NCBI GenBank assembly: GCA_039027435.1
Contig: JBCCKF010000011.1
Location: 67,335-131,334 of the forward strand
Origin: CALBPI01 sp039027435
Lineage (GTDB): Bacteria; Pseudomonadota; Gammaproteobacteria; Steroidobacterales; Woeseiaceae
DNA: 64,000 bases
Direction of reading: 5' to 3'
Every line of letters starts with the position of its first letter. Position 1 is the first letter of the stretch. The position numbers and the translations under genes are program-made. Below the pieces are notes generated by a model, which worked only from the letters and a program-made list of their open reading frames with translations, was not told where the DNA came from and searched no databases. Shown here piece by piece: positions 7,749 through 15,875 of the stretch.

Positions 7749-8168
7749 ATGGCTGCAAAACCATCGAACCGTATCGACCGTACCGAGCTTGAGGCGCGGG
7801 TGAAGAACCTCACGCCCGAGCAACGGGAGATCACCCAAAACAAAGGCACGGAGCGTGCGTTTACTGGCGAGTACCTGGACCACAAGGCGGATGGCACGTA
7901 TTGCTGCGTGGTTTGCCAGTCGCCGCTTTTCAGTTCAGAGCACAAATACGATTCCGGTTCGGGCTGGCCAAGCTTTTTCCTGCCATTGGCTGGGGACAAC
8001 GTCTCGGTGCAGCGCGATACCAGTCACGGCATGATCCGCGAGGAAGTACTTTGCGCAAACTGTGGCGCGCACCTCGGGCATGTTTTTCCTGATGGGCCCA
8101 AGCCCACCGGTCAGCGTTTTTGCATAAACTCGGCGGCACTCGATTTCGCTGATAAGGAAAACCAATAA
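7749..8168 (+). CDS. msrB: Peptide-methionine (R)-S-oxide reductase
   Basis: A 139-residue protein spanning one SelR/MsrB domain. It reduces the R epimer of methionine sulfoxide in proteins using thioredoxin. Two zinc-binding Cys-X-X-Cys pairs are present (Cys-Val-Val-Cys and Cys-Ala-Asn-Cys). The Gly-Trp-Pro-Ser-Phe motif and the catalytic Cys in Arg-Phe-Cys-Ile-Asn-Ser are intact. No signal peptide, so cytoplasmic. A strong ribosome binding site (aaggagg) fixes the start. Its TAA stop overlaps the ATG of the FKBP gene, so the two are translationally coupled. Confidence 0.96.
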   Translation: MAAKPSNRIDRTELEARVKNLTPEQREITQNKGTERAFTGEYLDHKADGTYCCVVCQSPLFSSEHKYDSGSGWPSFFLPLAGDNVSVQRDTSHGMIREEVLCANCGAHLGHVFPDGPKPTGQRFCINSAALDFADKENQ

Positions 8169-8674
8169 TGAAAGTGAATAATCAAGCCTGGCGATTGCTG
8201 ATGTTGCTTTTGCCGCTGGTCATGGTTGCCGGCTGCCAATCTCAGGCCAAAGACTGCGTACAGATGGAGAAACCTATGAACACGTTCGAACCTTCCGTGC
8301 CTACCGATGTGGAGGGATTGACCGCTACCGTAGTCAGCCCGGGACGGGATATGGCGGTTGGCGATGGCGACTTCGCGAACATGCACTACACAGGCTGGTT
8401 GTTTGACGCCGAAGCCGAAGATGGCCGTGGCAAAAAATTCGATAGTTCACGTGATCGCAATCAGACGTTCGAGTTCCCGCTGGGCGCCGGTCGTGTCATC
8501 AAGGGTTGGGATATCGGCGTTGCTGGCATGCAGATTGGTGAAGTTCGCACACTCAAGATTGCGCCGGAACTCGGCTATGGTTCACGCGGTGCGGGAGGGG
8601 CGATTCCGCCGAACGCAACGCTGATGTTCGAAGTTGAGCTCGTCAGCTTCAAGCGCTGCCAGGTCTTCGAATAG
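8168..8674 (+). CDS. FKBP-type peptidyl-prolyl isomerase lipoprotein
   Basis: A 168-residue protein with a lipoprotein signal peptide (Leu-Leu-Leu-Pro-Leu-Val-Met then Val-Ala-Gly-Cys, cysteine at residue 24). About residues 60-165 form an FKBP domain with Phe-Asp-Ser-Ser, Val-Ile-Lys-Gly-Trp, Gly-Tyr-Gly and Ile-Pro-Pro-Asn-Ala-Thr-Leu. It should catalyse prolyl cis-trans isomerisation in the cell envelope. The ATG overlaps the msrB stop (TAATG). It is followed 12 bp later by a TonB-like gene, making a three-gene unit for protein repair, folding and the envelope. Confidence 0.93.
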   Translation: MKVNNQAWRLLMLLLPLVMVAGCQSQAKDCVQMEKPMNTFEPSVPTDVEGLTATVVSPGRDMAVGDGDFANMHYTGWLFDAEAEDGRGKKFDSSRDRNQTFEFPLGAGRVIKGWDIGVAGMQIGEVRTLKIAPELGYGSRGAGGAIPPNATLMFEVELVSFKRCQVFE

Positions 8675-8686
8675 GCAGGACCGGCG

Positions 8687-9163
8687 ATGACGCTGCAGTC
8701 TCGACTGGGTTTCGCATTCGTGGGTGGATGCACGGTTGCGCTGGCGCTGTCGCTCATTGCCGCCTTTCTGATTCATGTCGTCGATGACCGTCGTGACGAG
8801 GACATGATCGAAGCACATCCCGTGGACTTGCTGCTGGGTTACGACCAACTCGATCTGAAAGAGCTGCTTGGCGAGCCGCGCTACGAGTTGCCTGAGGTCA
8901 GAGAAGCGCCGGAATTGCCGACCTACAGACCGCCCGAGCGTGAGATTCGGGGGTTTGTGATGCTCGCTGTCGAAGTCGATGCTGAGGGTCGCTCGGTCGA
9001 TGCACAGGTACTGGAGGCTGAACCCGCCGGACTGTTCGAAACCGAGGCGATTACGCAGGCATTGGCGGAGCGCTGGCCCGCGGGGTCACCTGGTATTCGC
9101 GATCATGTCGTACAGTTCACGGTGCCGAGCGGGAAACGAAGCGGACAACGACTCGCCGATTGA
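8687..9163 (+). CDS. Short TonB C-terminal-domain membrane protein
   Basis: A 158-residue protein with one N-terminal membrane span (about residues 8-30, rich in Ala, Leu and Ile) and a periplasmic remainder. About residues 85-150 match the TonB C-terminal fold, including Val-Asp-Ala-Glu-Gly-Arg-Ser-Val-Asp-Ala and an aromatic-poor helix with Glu-Ala-Ile-Thr. The linker of about 45 residues is acidic and moderately Pro-rich, much shorter than in true TonB, so reaching across the periplasm is doubtful. It may be a TonB-family envelope protein with another job. Its 3' end overlaps the convergent OmpA-domain gene by 47 bp. Confidence 0.65.
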   Translation: MTLQSRLGFAFVGGCTVALALSLIAAFLIHVVDDRRDEDMIEAHPVDLLLGYDQLDLKELLGEPRYELPEVREAPELPTYRPPEREIRGFVMLAVEVDAEGRSVDAQVLEAEPAGLFETEAITQALAERWPAGSPGIRDHVVQFTVPSGKRSGQRLAD

Positions 9164-9566
9164 GTTTGCGACCCGATCGTGTCGCGTTATCCGCGATCGG
9201 TCTGCTGGCGCCAAATCCCTCGCTGGAGATTCGGTCCGCGGAAACGCCGCGCTCACGGAGTATGCGACCAACGGCATTCGCCCTCTGCTGACTTAGCGCC
9301 AGATTGACCGAGTCGCTCCCCATTGAGTCGGTATGCCCCTCGATGAAGATCGAGGCTTGCGAACACAGTACCGCTAACTCGGCGAGCGTATCGAGAGTCG
9401 ATCGACTCTCGCCGAGGATTGCGGCCGTGCCGGGTTCGAAGCTGAGTGGTTGAGAGGCGAGTAACGCTGCGGCGTCTCTGTCACATCCTTCAATAATCTG
9501 CGGATCGGCGTGTGCACCGGGCGAGACGCAAAAAACGAAGCATAGCCACCAAATGCCGCGCCTCAT
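9117..9566 (-). CDS. OmpA-family peptidoglycan-binding protein
   Basis: A 149-residue exported protein with a signal peptide (Trp-Trp-Leu-Cys-Phe-Val-Phe ... Ala-His-Ala). Its OmpA C-terminal domain (about residues 40-145) contains Ile-Glu-Gly-His-Thr-Asp and Asn-Leu-Ala-Leu-Ser-Gln-Gln-Arg-Ala, then an Asn-Arg-Arg-Val motif. This domain binds diaminopimelate in peptidoglycan. There is no beta-barrel and the leader lacks a lipobox, so it is probably a soluble periplasmic wall-binding protein. Its ATG overlaps the stop of the upstream coiled-coil gene by 4 bp (ATGA type), so the two are cotranscribed. Confidence 0.87.
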   Translation of the reverse strand: MRRGIWWLCFVFCVSPGAHADPQIIEGCDRDAAALLASQPLSFEPGTAAILGESRSTLDTLAELAVLCSQASIFIEGHTDSMGSDSVNLALSQQRANAVGRILRERGVSADRISSEGFGASRPIADNATRSGRKLNRRVVVRFVSRSAP

Positions 9567-10186
9567 GCGGCGGTGTTAGCAGGGTCTCCGACCATTTCGC
9601 GAGCCTGTTCGACCCAGCGATCGCGACGTATACGACCTGGAAATTTCAACTTTTGGTCCAACGCGTCGATGTCCTGCTCTCTCATGGCGGCGAGATCCTG
9701 CAGTGTCCGAATGCCGTGCGTTTCGAGTCTGCGCGCCAACGCAGGACCGATACCGCGGATCGCCTGAATTCCTGAGTGTACCGATTGCCGACGGCGATTG
9801 TTCTGCGTCCGCCTGATCACAAGTTTCAGCTGCTTGCGGGTATTGCGGTGTTGTTCCTTCAGCGTTTCGAACGCACTCTTTGCCGTCTCGATATATTTGG
9901 ATTGGCTACGAATCCTCGCATTCGCCTCATCCAGCGTTTCACGCAGTACACCGATCTGGCGTTGGGAGCGGTGATGCTGATCGCTGAGTTGCTGGCGAGT
10001 CTCGCGAAGTTGCTCGCGTTGCCGGGCCAACTGTTCGATGGTTTCCTGTTGTGCCGCCAGCTGTTGGCGCGCGCGTTCAACACGGATTTCAGCGTCGCGA
10101 TCCTGGCGTTCGCGCCGCAAGGCCCAGCCGAGTGCGGTGCCAGCGGCAACGCAGCCAAACATGATTGCGATCGTTCCCGGTGTCAT
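9563..10186 (-). CDS. Membrane-anchored coiled-coil protein with C-terminal HhH domain
   Basis: The start is taken at ATG 10186, giving 207 residues; the longer frame to 10321 begins with unlikely sequence. Residues 3-22 form a single membrane span (Thr-Ile-Ala-Ile-Met-Phe-Gly-Cys-Val-Ala-Ala-Gly). Residues about 28-145 are a long Gln/Arg/Glu-rich coiled coil. About residues 155-200 hold a helix-hairpin-helix segment, Ile-Arg-Gly-Ile-Gly-Pro-Ala-Leu-Ala-Arg-Arg-Leu, like the H3TH/DUF4332 modules. It is the first gene of a two-gene unit with the OmpA-domain protein. Function unknown; a membrane-to-nucleic-acid tether is only a guess from the architecture. Confidence 0.7.
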   Translation of the reverse strand: MTPGTIAIMFGCVAAGTALGWALRRERQDRDAEIRVERARQQLAAQQETIEQLARQREQLRETRQQLSDQHHRSQRQIGVLRETLDEANARIRSQSKYIETAKSAFETLKEQHRNTRKQLKLVIRRTQNNRRRQSVHSGIQAIRGIGPALARRLETHGIRTLQDLAAMREQDIDALDQKLKFPGRIRRDRWVEQAREMVGDPANTAA

Positions 10187-10347
10187 AGCCGGACGTTCCC
10201 CTGTGTTGGTTATGTCTGATGCTATGCCCTTGGACACCGCCCGCGCCATGACGGAGTTGGCAAAAACCACGCTCAGCCGATGATTCAGCGAGTCCGTCCA
10301 GTGCGTGTTTAGCATGTACAATGCTCGCTGATTCGCCGGATTGACGC

Positions 10348-12183
10348 ATGGAACACGACTATATCTCCATCGGCATCGTCTTCGTCGTGTCGCTGGGTAT
10401 CGCTGCCCAGTGGCTCGCCTGGCGGCTCCGATTACCTGCGATCGTGCTATTGGCTGCAGCCGGTATTCTCGCCGGCCCGGTGTTCGGTCTCGTTGACCCG
10501 AGCGAGCAACTCGGAGAATTGCTGCGCCCTTTGATCGGACTTTGTGTCGCCATCATTCTTTTTGAAGGCGGACTCAGCCTGAACCTTGCCGAGTTGAAAC
10601 ATGCTGCCAGCGGGGTTCGTCGACTGGTCTACCTCGGAGCGCCTATGGCGTGGGTCTTCGCGGCCGCATGCGCTTATTTCATCGGCGGCCTGGATACCGC
10701 AACATCGCTCGTGTTCGGCGCCATCATGGTAGTGACGGGTCCGACGGTCATCATGCCACTGCTGCGCCAGGCAGCCTTAAATCGGCGCACTGCCTCCTAC
10801 CTCAAATGGGAGGGCATTGTTAACGACCCGATCGGTGCACTGCTGGCGGTGATCGTGTTCCAGTTCTTTGTCTACACCGGGCAGGGCTCGGGCTTGCTTT
10901 ACGTTCTTGAGTCTCTCGGTCTAGCCATCGCTTCGGGAGTATTGCTCGGTGCGATCGGAGGTTGGCTCACCGGGCAGGCATTTCGAGCTGGCCTGGTTCC
11001 GGAGTATCTGAAGAGCCCGGTGATGTTGGGGCTGGTTCTGGTGATTTTCGTTGCGGCGAACTACTTGCAACATGAAGCGGGTCTGTTGGCGGTGACGGTC
11101 ATGGGTATCGTGATTGCCAACATGAACCTTCCGGGATTCGGCGATATGCGGCGGTTCAAGGAGTACATCACGATCATGCTGGTCTCGATCGTGTTCGTGC
11201 TGCTGACGTCCGATCTCGATATCGGGTCGCTGACTTCAATCGGTTGGCGTGGCGCAGCCTTGATCGCAGCGTTGCTCTTTATCGCGCGACCGGCTGCGAT
11301 CATGTTGGCGACCATCGGTGCGGGTATGCAGTTTAACGAGCGCGTATTGCTCGCCTGGATTGCGCCGCGTGGCATTGTTGCTGCGGCGACCGCCGGTATC
11401 ATGGGGCCCCGTCTCGTCGACGAGGGCTATGATGCCAGTGTGCTGTTGCCCCTGGTCTTCGCGGTAATTTTTGCCACGGTGTTGCTGCACGGGTTTTCGT
11501 TGAACTGGCTTGCCGCCAGATTGGGGCTCGCATCGCGTCACCGCGACAGCGTTGTGATCGTCGGCGCGTCTCCGTGGTCAACCGAGCTTGCGAGGATACT
11601 GCGTGGGCTCGACATCAATGTGCTGATTTCGGATTCGTCCTGGCATGCCCTGCGCGATGCCAGACTGGCTGGCGTGCCGGTGTTCTATGGTGAGATTCTC
11701 TCGGACTTTGCCGAGGAAACGGTGGAGCTTGCGCACGTGCGCACCGTGCTCGCGGCGACCAGCAACGATGCATATAACGCGCTGGTGTGTAAGGCGCTGG
11801 CACCAGAAGTGGGGCAGGCAAGGGTATTTCAACTGCCGATGGGCGGTGGAAACGACGATGACCCTAAATCGGTTGCCCGTCAGGTGCGTGGCAATATCGC
11901 GTTCGACAAAGAGGCGGTCTTCGAGAAGCTGTGGCGCAATCATGTTCGAGGCTGGACCTTTGCGCGGACGCGCCTGACCGAGAGCTATAGCTACAGCGAC
12001 TTCCTGAATGACAAGAGTACGGAGTCGCTGGTGATCCTTGTGATTTCTGGCGAAGGCAACGTGCAGTTCACCTCGTCTCAGACGACCCTTGAACCCAAAG
12101 CGGGCGACACCATTGTCTATTTCACGCCGCCGAAACCGCAGCCCAGTCGAGAGCCGTTAGATGTCGAAACCAGCACACCGTGA
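10348..12183 (+). CDS. CPA1-type Na+/H+ antiporter with TrkA-N domain
   Basis: A 611-residue membrane protein. Residues 1-395 form about 12-13 membrane spans of the Na+/H+ exchanger family, including Leu-Phe-Glu-Gly-Gly-Leu-Ser-Leu and the Asn-Asp-Pro-Ile-Gly motif of the ion-binding region. Residues about 400-525 form a cytoplasmic TrkA-N Rossmann domain (Val-Val-Ile-Val-Gly-Ala), where the usual third glycine region is altered to Ser-Pro-Trp-Ser. It likely exchanges Na+ or K+ for protons, gated by a nucleotide. The coding end overlaps the next gene by 23 bp. A TACAAT box lies about 30 bp upstream of the start. Confidence 0.9.
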   Translation: MEHDYISIGIVFVVSLGIAAQWLAWRLRLPAIVLLAAAGILAGPVFGLVDPSEQLGELLRPLIGLCVAIILFEGGLSLNLAELKHAASGVRRLVYLGAPMAWVFAAACAYFIGGLDTATSLVFGAIMVVTGPTVIMPLLRQAALNRRTASYLKWEGIVNDPIGALLAVIVFQFFVYTGQGSGLLYVLESLGLAIASGVLLGAIGGWLTGQAFRAGLVPEYLKSPVMLGLVLVIFVAANYLQHEAGLLAVTVMGIVIANMNLPGFGDMRRFKEYITIMLVSIVFVLLTSDLDIGSLTSIGWRGAALIAALLFIARPAAIMLATIGAGMQFNERVLLAWIAPRGIVAAATAGIMGPRLVDEGYDASVLLPLVFAVIFATVLLHGFSLNWLAARLGLASRHRDSVVIVGASPWSTELARILRGLDINVLISDSSWHALRDARLAGVPVFYGEILSDFAEETVELAHVRTVLAATSNDAYNALVCKALAPEVGQARVFQLPMGGGNDDDPKSVARQVRGNIAFDKEAVFEKLWRNHVRGWTFARTRLTESYSYSDFLNDKSTESLVILVISGEGNVQFTSSQTTLEPKAGDTIVYFTPPKPQPSREPLDVETSTP

Positions 12184-12808
12184 TACGCCGTTGATCGAAG
12201 GCCCCGCGGGCGCTCTCGAAACGTTACTCGAGCGCCCGGAGCATGGCGACGATGCGTCGGTGATTATCGTGTGTCATCCGCATCCCGCGCATGGCGGTGC
12301 AATGACGAATAAAGTCGCATACACGCTTGCCAGAGCTGGTGTGCTGGCAGGCTTGACGGCTTTGCGGTTCAATTTTCGTGGTGTCGGTGCGAGTGCTGGC
12401 AGTTACGACGAAGGTCGCGGCGAACTTGAGGATGTGCTTGCCGTTGTTGACTGGGTTCGGACCGAGTTGCGACCGAAGCGATTGGTGCTTGGCGGTTTCT
12501 CCTTCGGTAGCGCCATGGTGGTGTTTGCCAGCCACCAACGCGACTGCGATCAGTTGCTGTTGGTTGCGCCGCCGGTAGGGCGTATTTTGCCGCCGGACAC
12601 CCGCGTGCCGGACGCACTGCCGTTGACTGTAGTGCAGGGCGGTCAGGATGATCTGGTCGATCCGGAGGCGGTCATCGAGTGGTGCAATGCACAGCCACCC
12701 GGTGTTCAAGTCACGCTAATGGAAACGGCCGATCACTTCTTCCACGGGCATCTGCCTGCGCTGCGCGAGCGGCTGGTGGAGGCGCTCGAGCAGGGAGTGC
12801 CCGAGTAG
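12161..12808 (+). CDS. Alpha/beta hydrolase (COG2945 type)
   Basis: A 215-residue cytoplasmic alpha/beta hydrolase. Early it shows His-Pro-His-Pro-Ala-His-Gly-Gly-Ala-Met-Thr-Asn-Lys-Val, characteristic of the COG2945 family. The nucleophile elbow is Gly-Phe-Ser-Phe-Gly-Ser, an acid is available in Gln-Asp-Asp-Leu-Val-Asp, and the catalytic His lies in Ala-Asp-His-Phe-Phe. The natural substrate of this family is not established. Its start lies 23 bp inside the antiporter gene and its TAG stop overlaps the GTG of the TerB-like gene, so the three are a coupled operon. Confidence 0.88.
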   Translation: MSKPAHRDTPLIEGPAGALETLLERPEHGDDASVIIVCHPHPAHGGAMTNKVAYTLARAGVLAGLTALRFNFRGVGASAGSYDEGRGELEDVLAVVDWVRTELRPKRLVLGGFSFGSAMVVFASHQRDCDQLLLVAPPVGRILPPDTRVPDALPLTVVQGGQDDLVDPEAVIEWCNAQPPGVQVTLMETADHFFHGHLPALRERLVEALEQGVPE

Positions 12809-13299
12809 TGTTGTCGCGCCTCAAACGCCAGATCGAGCAGCTGCTCGCGACCGATGTCGGCGCTGCTGATCACGATCGCGAAGCAGGCGTTCGGCTGGCC
12901 ACCGCGACCCTGATGGCAGAGGTCGCTCGTGCCGACGATGTGCTCGATACGCGTGAGCTCGCGACGCTCAAGACACGGCTTCGGGCGCAATTCGATCTCG
13001 ATGAGGACACGGCCAGAGATGTGCTTAACGACGGATTGGACTCGTCCGAGGATCTCGTCTCTCTGCAGGGATTTACGCGCACTTTGCACGAGGCGCTCAG
13101 TGAGCAAGAAAAATCGAGCATCATCGATATGCTGTGGTCTGTCGCGTTCGCAGACGGCTCGCTCGACAAGTACGAGGATGCGCTCGTCGCCCAGATCGGT
13201 GAGCTCATGTATGTGCCGCGTTCCGAAGTGCTAAGGCTGAAGTCCAAACATAGCGAACGCGCTAGCACCGCATCGGACGATCAAGACGCGGACGCCTAA
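12808..13299 (+). CDS. TerB-like (tellurite resistance family) protein
   Basis: A 163-residue, mostly helical, acidic protein with a TerB/DjlA N-terminal type fold: the repeated pattern Ala-Arg-Ala-Asp ... Asp-Thr-Arg-Glu-Leu and Ala-Phe-Ala-Asp-Gly-Ser-Leu-Asp-Lys-Tyr-Glu carries the paired acidic residues of this family, which bind metal. The start is a GTG whose first base is the last base of the upstream TAG stop; a TTG three bases on is an alternative. Such stand-alone TerB proteins are widespread and their role is unclear, so tellurite resistance should not be assumed. A strong terminator follows. Confidence 0.82.
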   Translation: MLSRLKRQIEQLLATDVGAADHDREAGVRLATATLMAEVARADDVLDTRELATLKTRLRAQFDLDEDTARDVLNDGLDSSEDLVSLQGFTRTLHEALSEQEKSSIIDMLWSVAFADGSLDKYEDALVAQIGELMYVPRSEVLRLKSKHSERASTASDDQDADA

Positions 13300-13304
13300 A
13301 CGCA

Positions 13305-13329
13305 GAAAACCCCGCAATGCGGGGTTTTC
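13305..13329. terminator. Bidirectional Rho-independent terminator
   Basis: A perfect 11-bp stem (GAAAACCCCGC / GCGGGGTTTTC) closes on a 3-base AAT loop, starting 5 bp after the TerB-like stop. A runs on one side and T runs on the other let it work in both directions. It separates the antiporter operon from the convergent HU-like gene. Confidence 0.92.
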
Positions 13330-13381
13330 CGGCAGCCCAGGCTAGATACCCCCGGGCAGGAGGAATGATCAGCGGCGCTGA

Positions 13382-13720
13382 TCAGACCATGTCTTTCAGG
13401 CCCTTAAGCGCTGTGACTTTCACCACTTTGCTCGCCGGCTTCGCTTTGAACATCATTTCCTCACCCGTGAACGGGTTTTTGCCTTTGCGTGCCTTAACCG
13501 CGGGCTTCTTCGCAACACGCATCTTGATAAGACCCGGCATCGTGAATGTGCCCGGAGCACCACGACCGCCCAGGTTTTTCTTGATCAATCCTGACATGGA
13601 GTCGAACACCGCGGCAACGTCCTTCCGGGTCAGGCCTGTATCTTCCGCGATATGGCGAAAAATCTCTGACTTGGTCGGCGCCTTTTTCACAGTGGCGGTG
13701 GTCTTTTTCTTTGCTGGCAT
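13382..13720 (-). CDS. HU-family DNA-binding protein with Lys-rich N-terminal tail
   Basis: A 112-residue nucleoid-type protein. The HU/IHF fold begins at about residue 18 (Lys-Ser-Glu-Ile-Phe-Arg-His-Ile-Ala-Glu), and the DNA-arm motif reads Gly-Lys-Asn-Pro-Phe-Thr-Gly-Glu-Glu-Met. Before it is a 17-residue tail of Pro-Ala-Lys-Lys-Lys-Thr type that canonical 90-residue HU lacks. The start at 13720 is preferred over 13750 because ggGAG lies upstream and the tail begins Met-Pro-Ala-Lys. It probably binds and bends DNA with low sequence specificity. The gene is single and faces a terminator. Confidence 0.9.
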   Translation of the reverse strand: MPAKKKTTATVKKAPTKSEIFRHIAEDTGLTRKDVAAVFDSMSGLIKKNLGGRGAPGTFTMPGLIKMRVAKKPAVKARKGKNPFTGEEMMFKAKPASKVVKVTALKGLKDMV

Positions 13721-13908
13721 AGAGTGTCGTCTCCCACAGACTGAGTACAAAAAAATAAATGAGAATCGAGGCCGCGCTCATGCGTTCAGTGACACACACG
13801 CCCTCGAATCGGTGCGAACATTAACACACCGTTAGTGCAAAAAACACTAGGATTTAAGGGTATTTCGTGCTCGCGAATGTAGAGCTGCCTAACTCGGAAT
13901 ACGCAACG

Positions 13909-14382
13909 TTAGCGTGTGTGATAGATGCGCTGGGTTCTCACTTCGAAGGTTTCCTCAGAACCCTCGGGCGTAACGCTGATGTTGAAGATCAGTGTTTCCC
14001 GATTGGCGACAGAAACCTCGCCTAAGTAGTAGATCGCATCGCCTTGTTCGACCTTGCGCATCGTCATCTTCTTTAACTGCCCGGTCAGGTTTTCAGCCGA
14101 TACTTGAACGTCGGCTTCGGCGGGTGTGTTCTCTAAATTGTTGCGTACGGAGACATTCAGCAGCGCACGGTTCTTTGCGCGAACGACGCCAATGGACTGG
14201 GCTACTTCGGAGGGGACTTCATCCGTCGAGATGGCATTAAAGAACACGGTGAAGTCGCCAAATATGGCCGAGCTTTCTTGTGCAACGGTCGCCTCTGGAA
14301 CATTGCGTTGGCCCCCGCCGCCACAAGCGCCGAGCAGGAAGGTAGATGCGGTGAGTGTCAGCAGTGCGATGCGTGTGTTCAT
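13909..14382 (-). CDS. DUF4426 family lipoprotein
   Basis: A 157-residue protein with a lipoprotein leader ending Leu-Leu-Gly-Ala-Cys (Cys20), followed by Gly-Gly-Gly-Gly. The rest is a beta-rich domain in which Phe-Thr-Val-Phe-Phe-Asn-Ala-Ile, Leu-Leu-Asn-Val-Ser-Val-Arg and Phe-Glu-Val-Arg-Thr-Gln match the DUF4426 pattern. Its place downstream of yggT in the yggS-proC-yggT cluster is where DUF4426 genes commonly occur in gammaproteobacteria, which strengthens the call. Function unknown; probably outer-membrane anchored in the periplasm. Confidence 0.85.
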   Translation of the reverse strand: MNTRIALLTLTASTFLLGACGGGGQRNVPEATVAQESSAIFGDFTVFFNAISTDEVPSEVAQSIGVVRAKNRALLNVSVRNNLENTPAEADVQVSAENLTGQLKKMTMRKVEQGDAIYYLGEVSVANRETLIFNISVTPEGSEETFEVRTQRIYHTR

Positions 14383-14457
14383 TCTTCCCCCAAAAAACGA
14401 ATGTACGACCTAAGCTATGAGCATAGGCGACGCGCGTCCGGTGCGCCAGTCGCGAAG

Positions 14458-15012
14458 TCAGGCGAGCACACCGACCTGGAGATTGTTGAGCACGATAAGC
14501 CCAATCTGTAGCAACAATATGGCGCCTAGTGGAGATAGGTCGAGGCCCGCAATCGGTGGAATGACCCGACGAATGGGTGCCATGATTGGCCGAGCCAGTT
14601 CGTCGGCCAGCGCGCCGGCCGGATTATAGTTGCCGGGTGCGATCCAGCTCAGCACTACGCCGATGATGATCGCGAACAAGAACATGAAGATAGAGAGCCT
14701 TGCTAGCTCAAACACCGCGATAATCAGTAACGTGGGTAAAGGCAGCATGAACCCTTTCAACAAGTACATTGCGGTGATGGCCAACACCTGAACTGCGTAG
14801 GCAACCACGAGCGTGGCCGTATCGAGTGTCCCGATTGCTGGCACGATGCGGCGCACCGGGACGATCAATGGCGACGTCAGTTTCACGATAGCCTGTGCGA
14901 ATGGATTCCGGAAATTAGCCCGTACAACCTGTAGCCAGAATCTCAACATGATCACGATCAGGACGAGGCTCGTGGCCGTCTGCAACAGTAATTGGGCTAT
15001 TTGCTTCAGCAT
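14458..15012 (-). CDS. yggT: YggT family integral membrane protein
   Basis: A 184-residue protein with two related YggT repeats, each with two membrane spans and a Pro-Ile/Val-Arg-Arg-Ile/Val-Pro-Pro-like motif (Val-Pro-Val-Arg-Arg-Ile-Val-Pro and Ala-Pro-Ile-Arg-Arg-Val-Ile-Pro-Pro). The family has been linked to osmotic tolerance and to cell-shape or division functions in different bacteria, without an agreed activity. It lies 12 bp downstream of proC and is probably cotranscribed in yggS-proC-yggT order. Confidence 0.93.
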   Translation of the reverse strand: MLKQIAQLLLQTATSLVLIVIMLRFWLQVVRANFRNPFAQAIVKLTSPLIVPVRRIVPAIGTLDTATLVVAYAVQVLAITAMYLLKGFMLPLPTLLIIAVFELARLSIFMFLFAIIIGVVLSWIAPGNYNPAGALADELARPIMAPIRRVIPPIAGLDLSPLGAILLLQIGLIVLNNLQVGVLA

Positions 15013-15024
15013 GAGTCTCTCGCG

Positions 15025-15855
15025 CTAGTTCCGTTGAGCCAGTTCTCTTGATCGATTTTCCGCCGCACTGACAGCCGCGTCGATGGTCGCGTCGAAATCT
15101 TGCGCCGCGAGTGCCGCAAGACCCGCGGCTGTCGTCCCGCCTGGTGAGGCGACGCGCTCGCGCAGCGTGGCCAACGGAGTATCCAGGCTCCGTGCGAGAG
15201 ATGCGGCACCACCGGCGGTGGCACTCACCAAGGCTCTCGCCGTCTCGGGAGAAAGGCCGCGCTGAATCGCCGAGTTCACCAGCGCCTCCATCAACGCATA
15301 GAAATACGCGGGGCCGCTTCCGGACACCGCTGTCACCGCATCCATGAGCGATTCGTTTTCGATCCATACTGCAGTGCCGGTGGCTCCCAGTATCGCCTGC
15401 GCGAGCGCCCGCTGCGCCACAGTGCTCGCGTCGTTCGCGACCATTGCCGTTGCACCTTCGCCAGTCAAAGCGCCCTGGTTAGGCATGCTGCGAATACAAG
15501 CGCTGTGCCCCAAGGCCGACTCGAGGGTCTCTAGTTCTATACCGGCGGCGACAGAAATAACGACGCAATCCGGATTCGCAGGATCGAGATCGATGCTCGC
15601 GAGCACGTCCGGCATGACCTGTGGTTTCACGGCGAGCACAAGTGCCTCGGCGTCTTTTATCGCCACTGCGTTGTCGGTCGTTGTGCGCACGCCAATCGAC
15701 AAACCCTGGAACGGTTCGTGCTGGCGCTCATCCGGGTCGGCGACGCAAATAGCACCAGATGCCCAGCCGGCTCGCAATAAGCCACCAACAATCGCGAAGG
15801 CCATATTGCCGCCGCCGATAAAGCCGACACGGGTTGTCTTATCGGGCAAGTGCAT
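15025..15855 (-). CDS. proC: Pyrroline-5-carboxylate reductase
   Basis: A 276-residue NAD(P)H-dependent enzyme catalysing the last step of proline synthesis, reduction of pyrroline-5-carboxylate. The N-terminal Rossmann motif is Gly-Phe-Ile-Gly-Gly-Gly-Asn-Met-Ala. The C-terminal dimerisation domain has the family stretch Val-Ser-Gly-Ser-Gly-Pro-Ala-Tyr and Ser-Pro-Gly-Gly-Thr-Thr. Length is normal. It follows yggS by 20 bp on the same strand. Confidence 0.97.
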   Translation of the reverse strand: MHLPDKTTRVGFIGGGNMAFAIVGGLLRAGWASGAICVADPDERQHEPFQGLSIGVRTTTDNAVAIKDAEALVLAVKPQVMPDVLASIDLDPANPDCVVISVAAGIELETLESALGHSACIRSMPNQGALTGEGATAMVANDASTVAQRALAQAILGATGTAVWIENESLMDAVTAVSGSGPAYFYALMEALVNSAIQRGLSPETARALVSATAGGAASLARSLDTPLATLRERVASPGGTTAAGLAALAAQDFDATIDAAVSAAENRSRELAQRN

Positions 15856-15875
15856 ACGAGGAGTATCCCATATCG

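Noticed and set aside
12808..13299. Tellurite resistance determinant
   Set aside because: A lone TerB-like protein without terA/C/D/E/Z; the family name should not be read as a resistance function.
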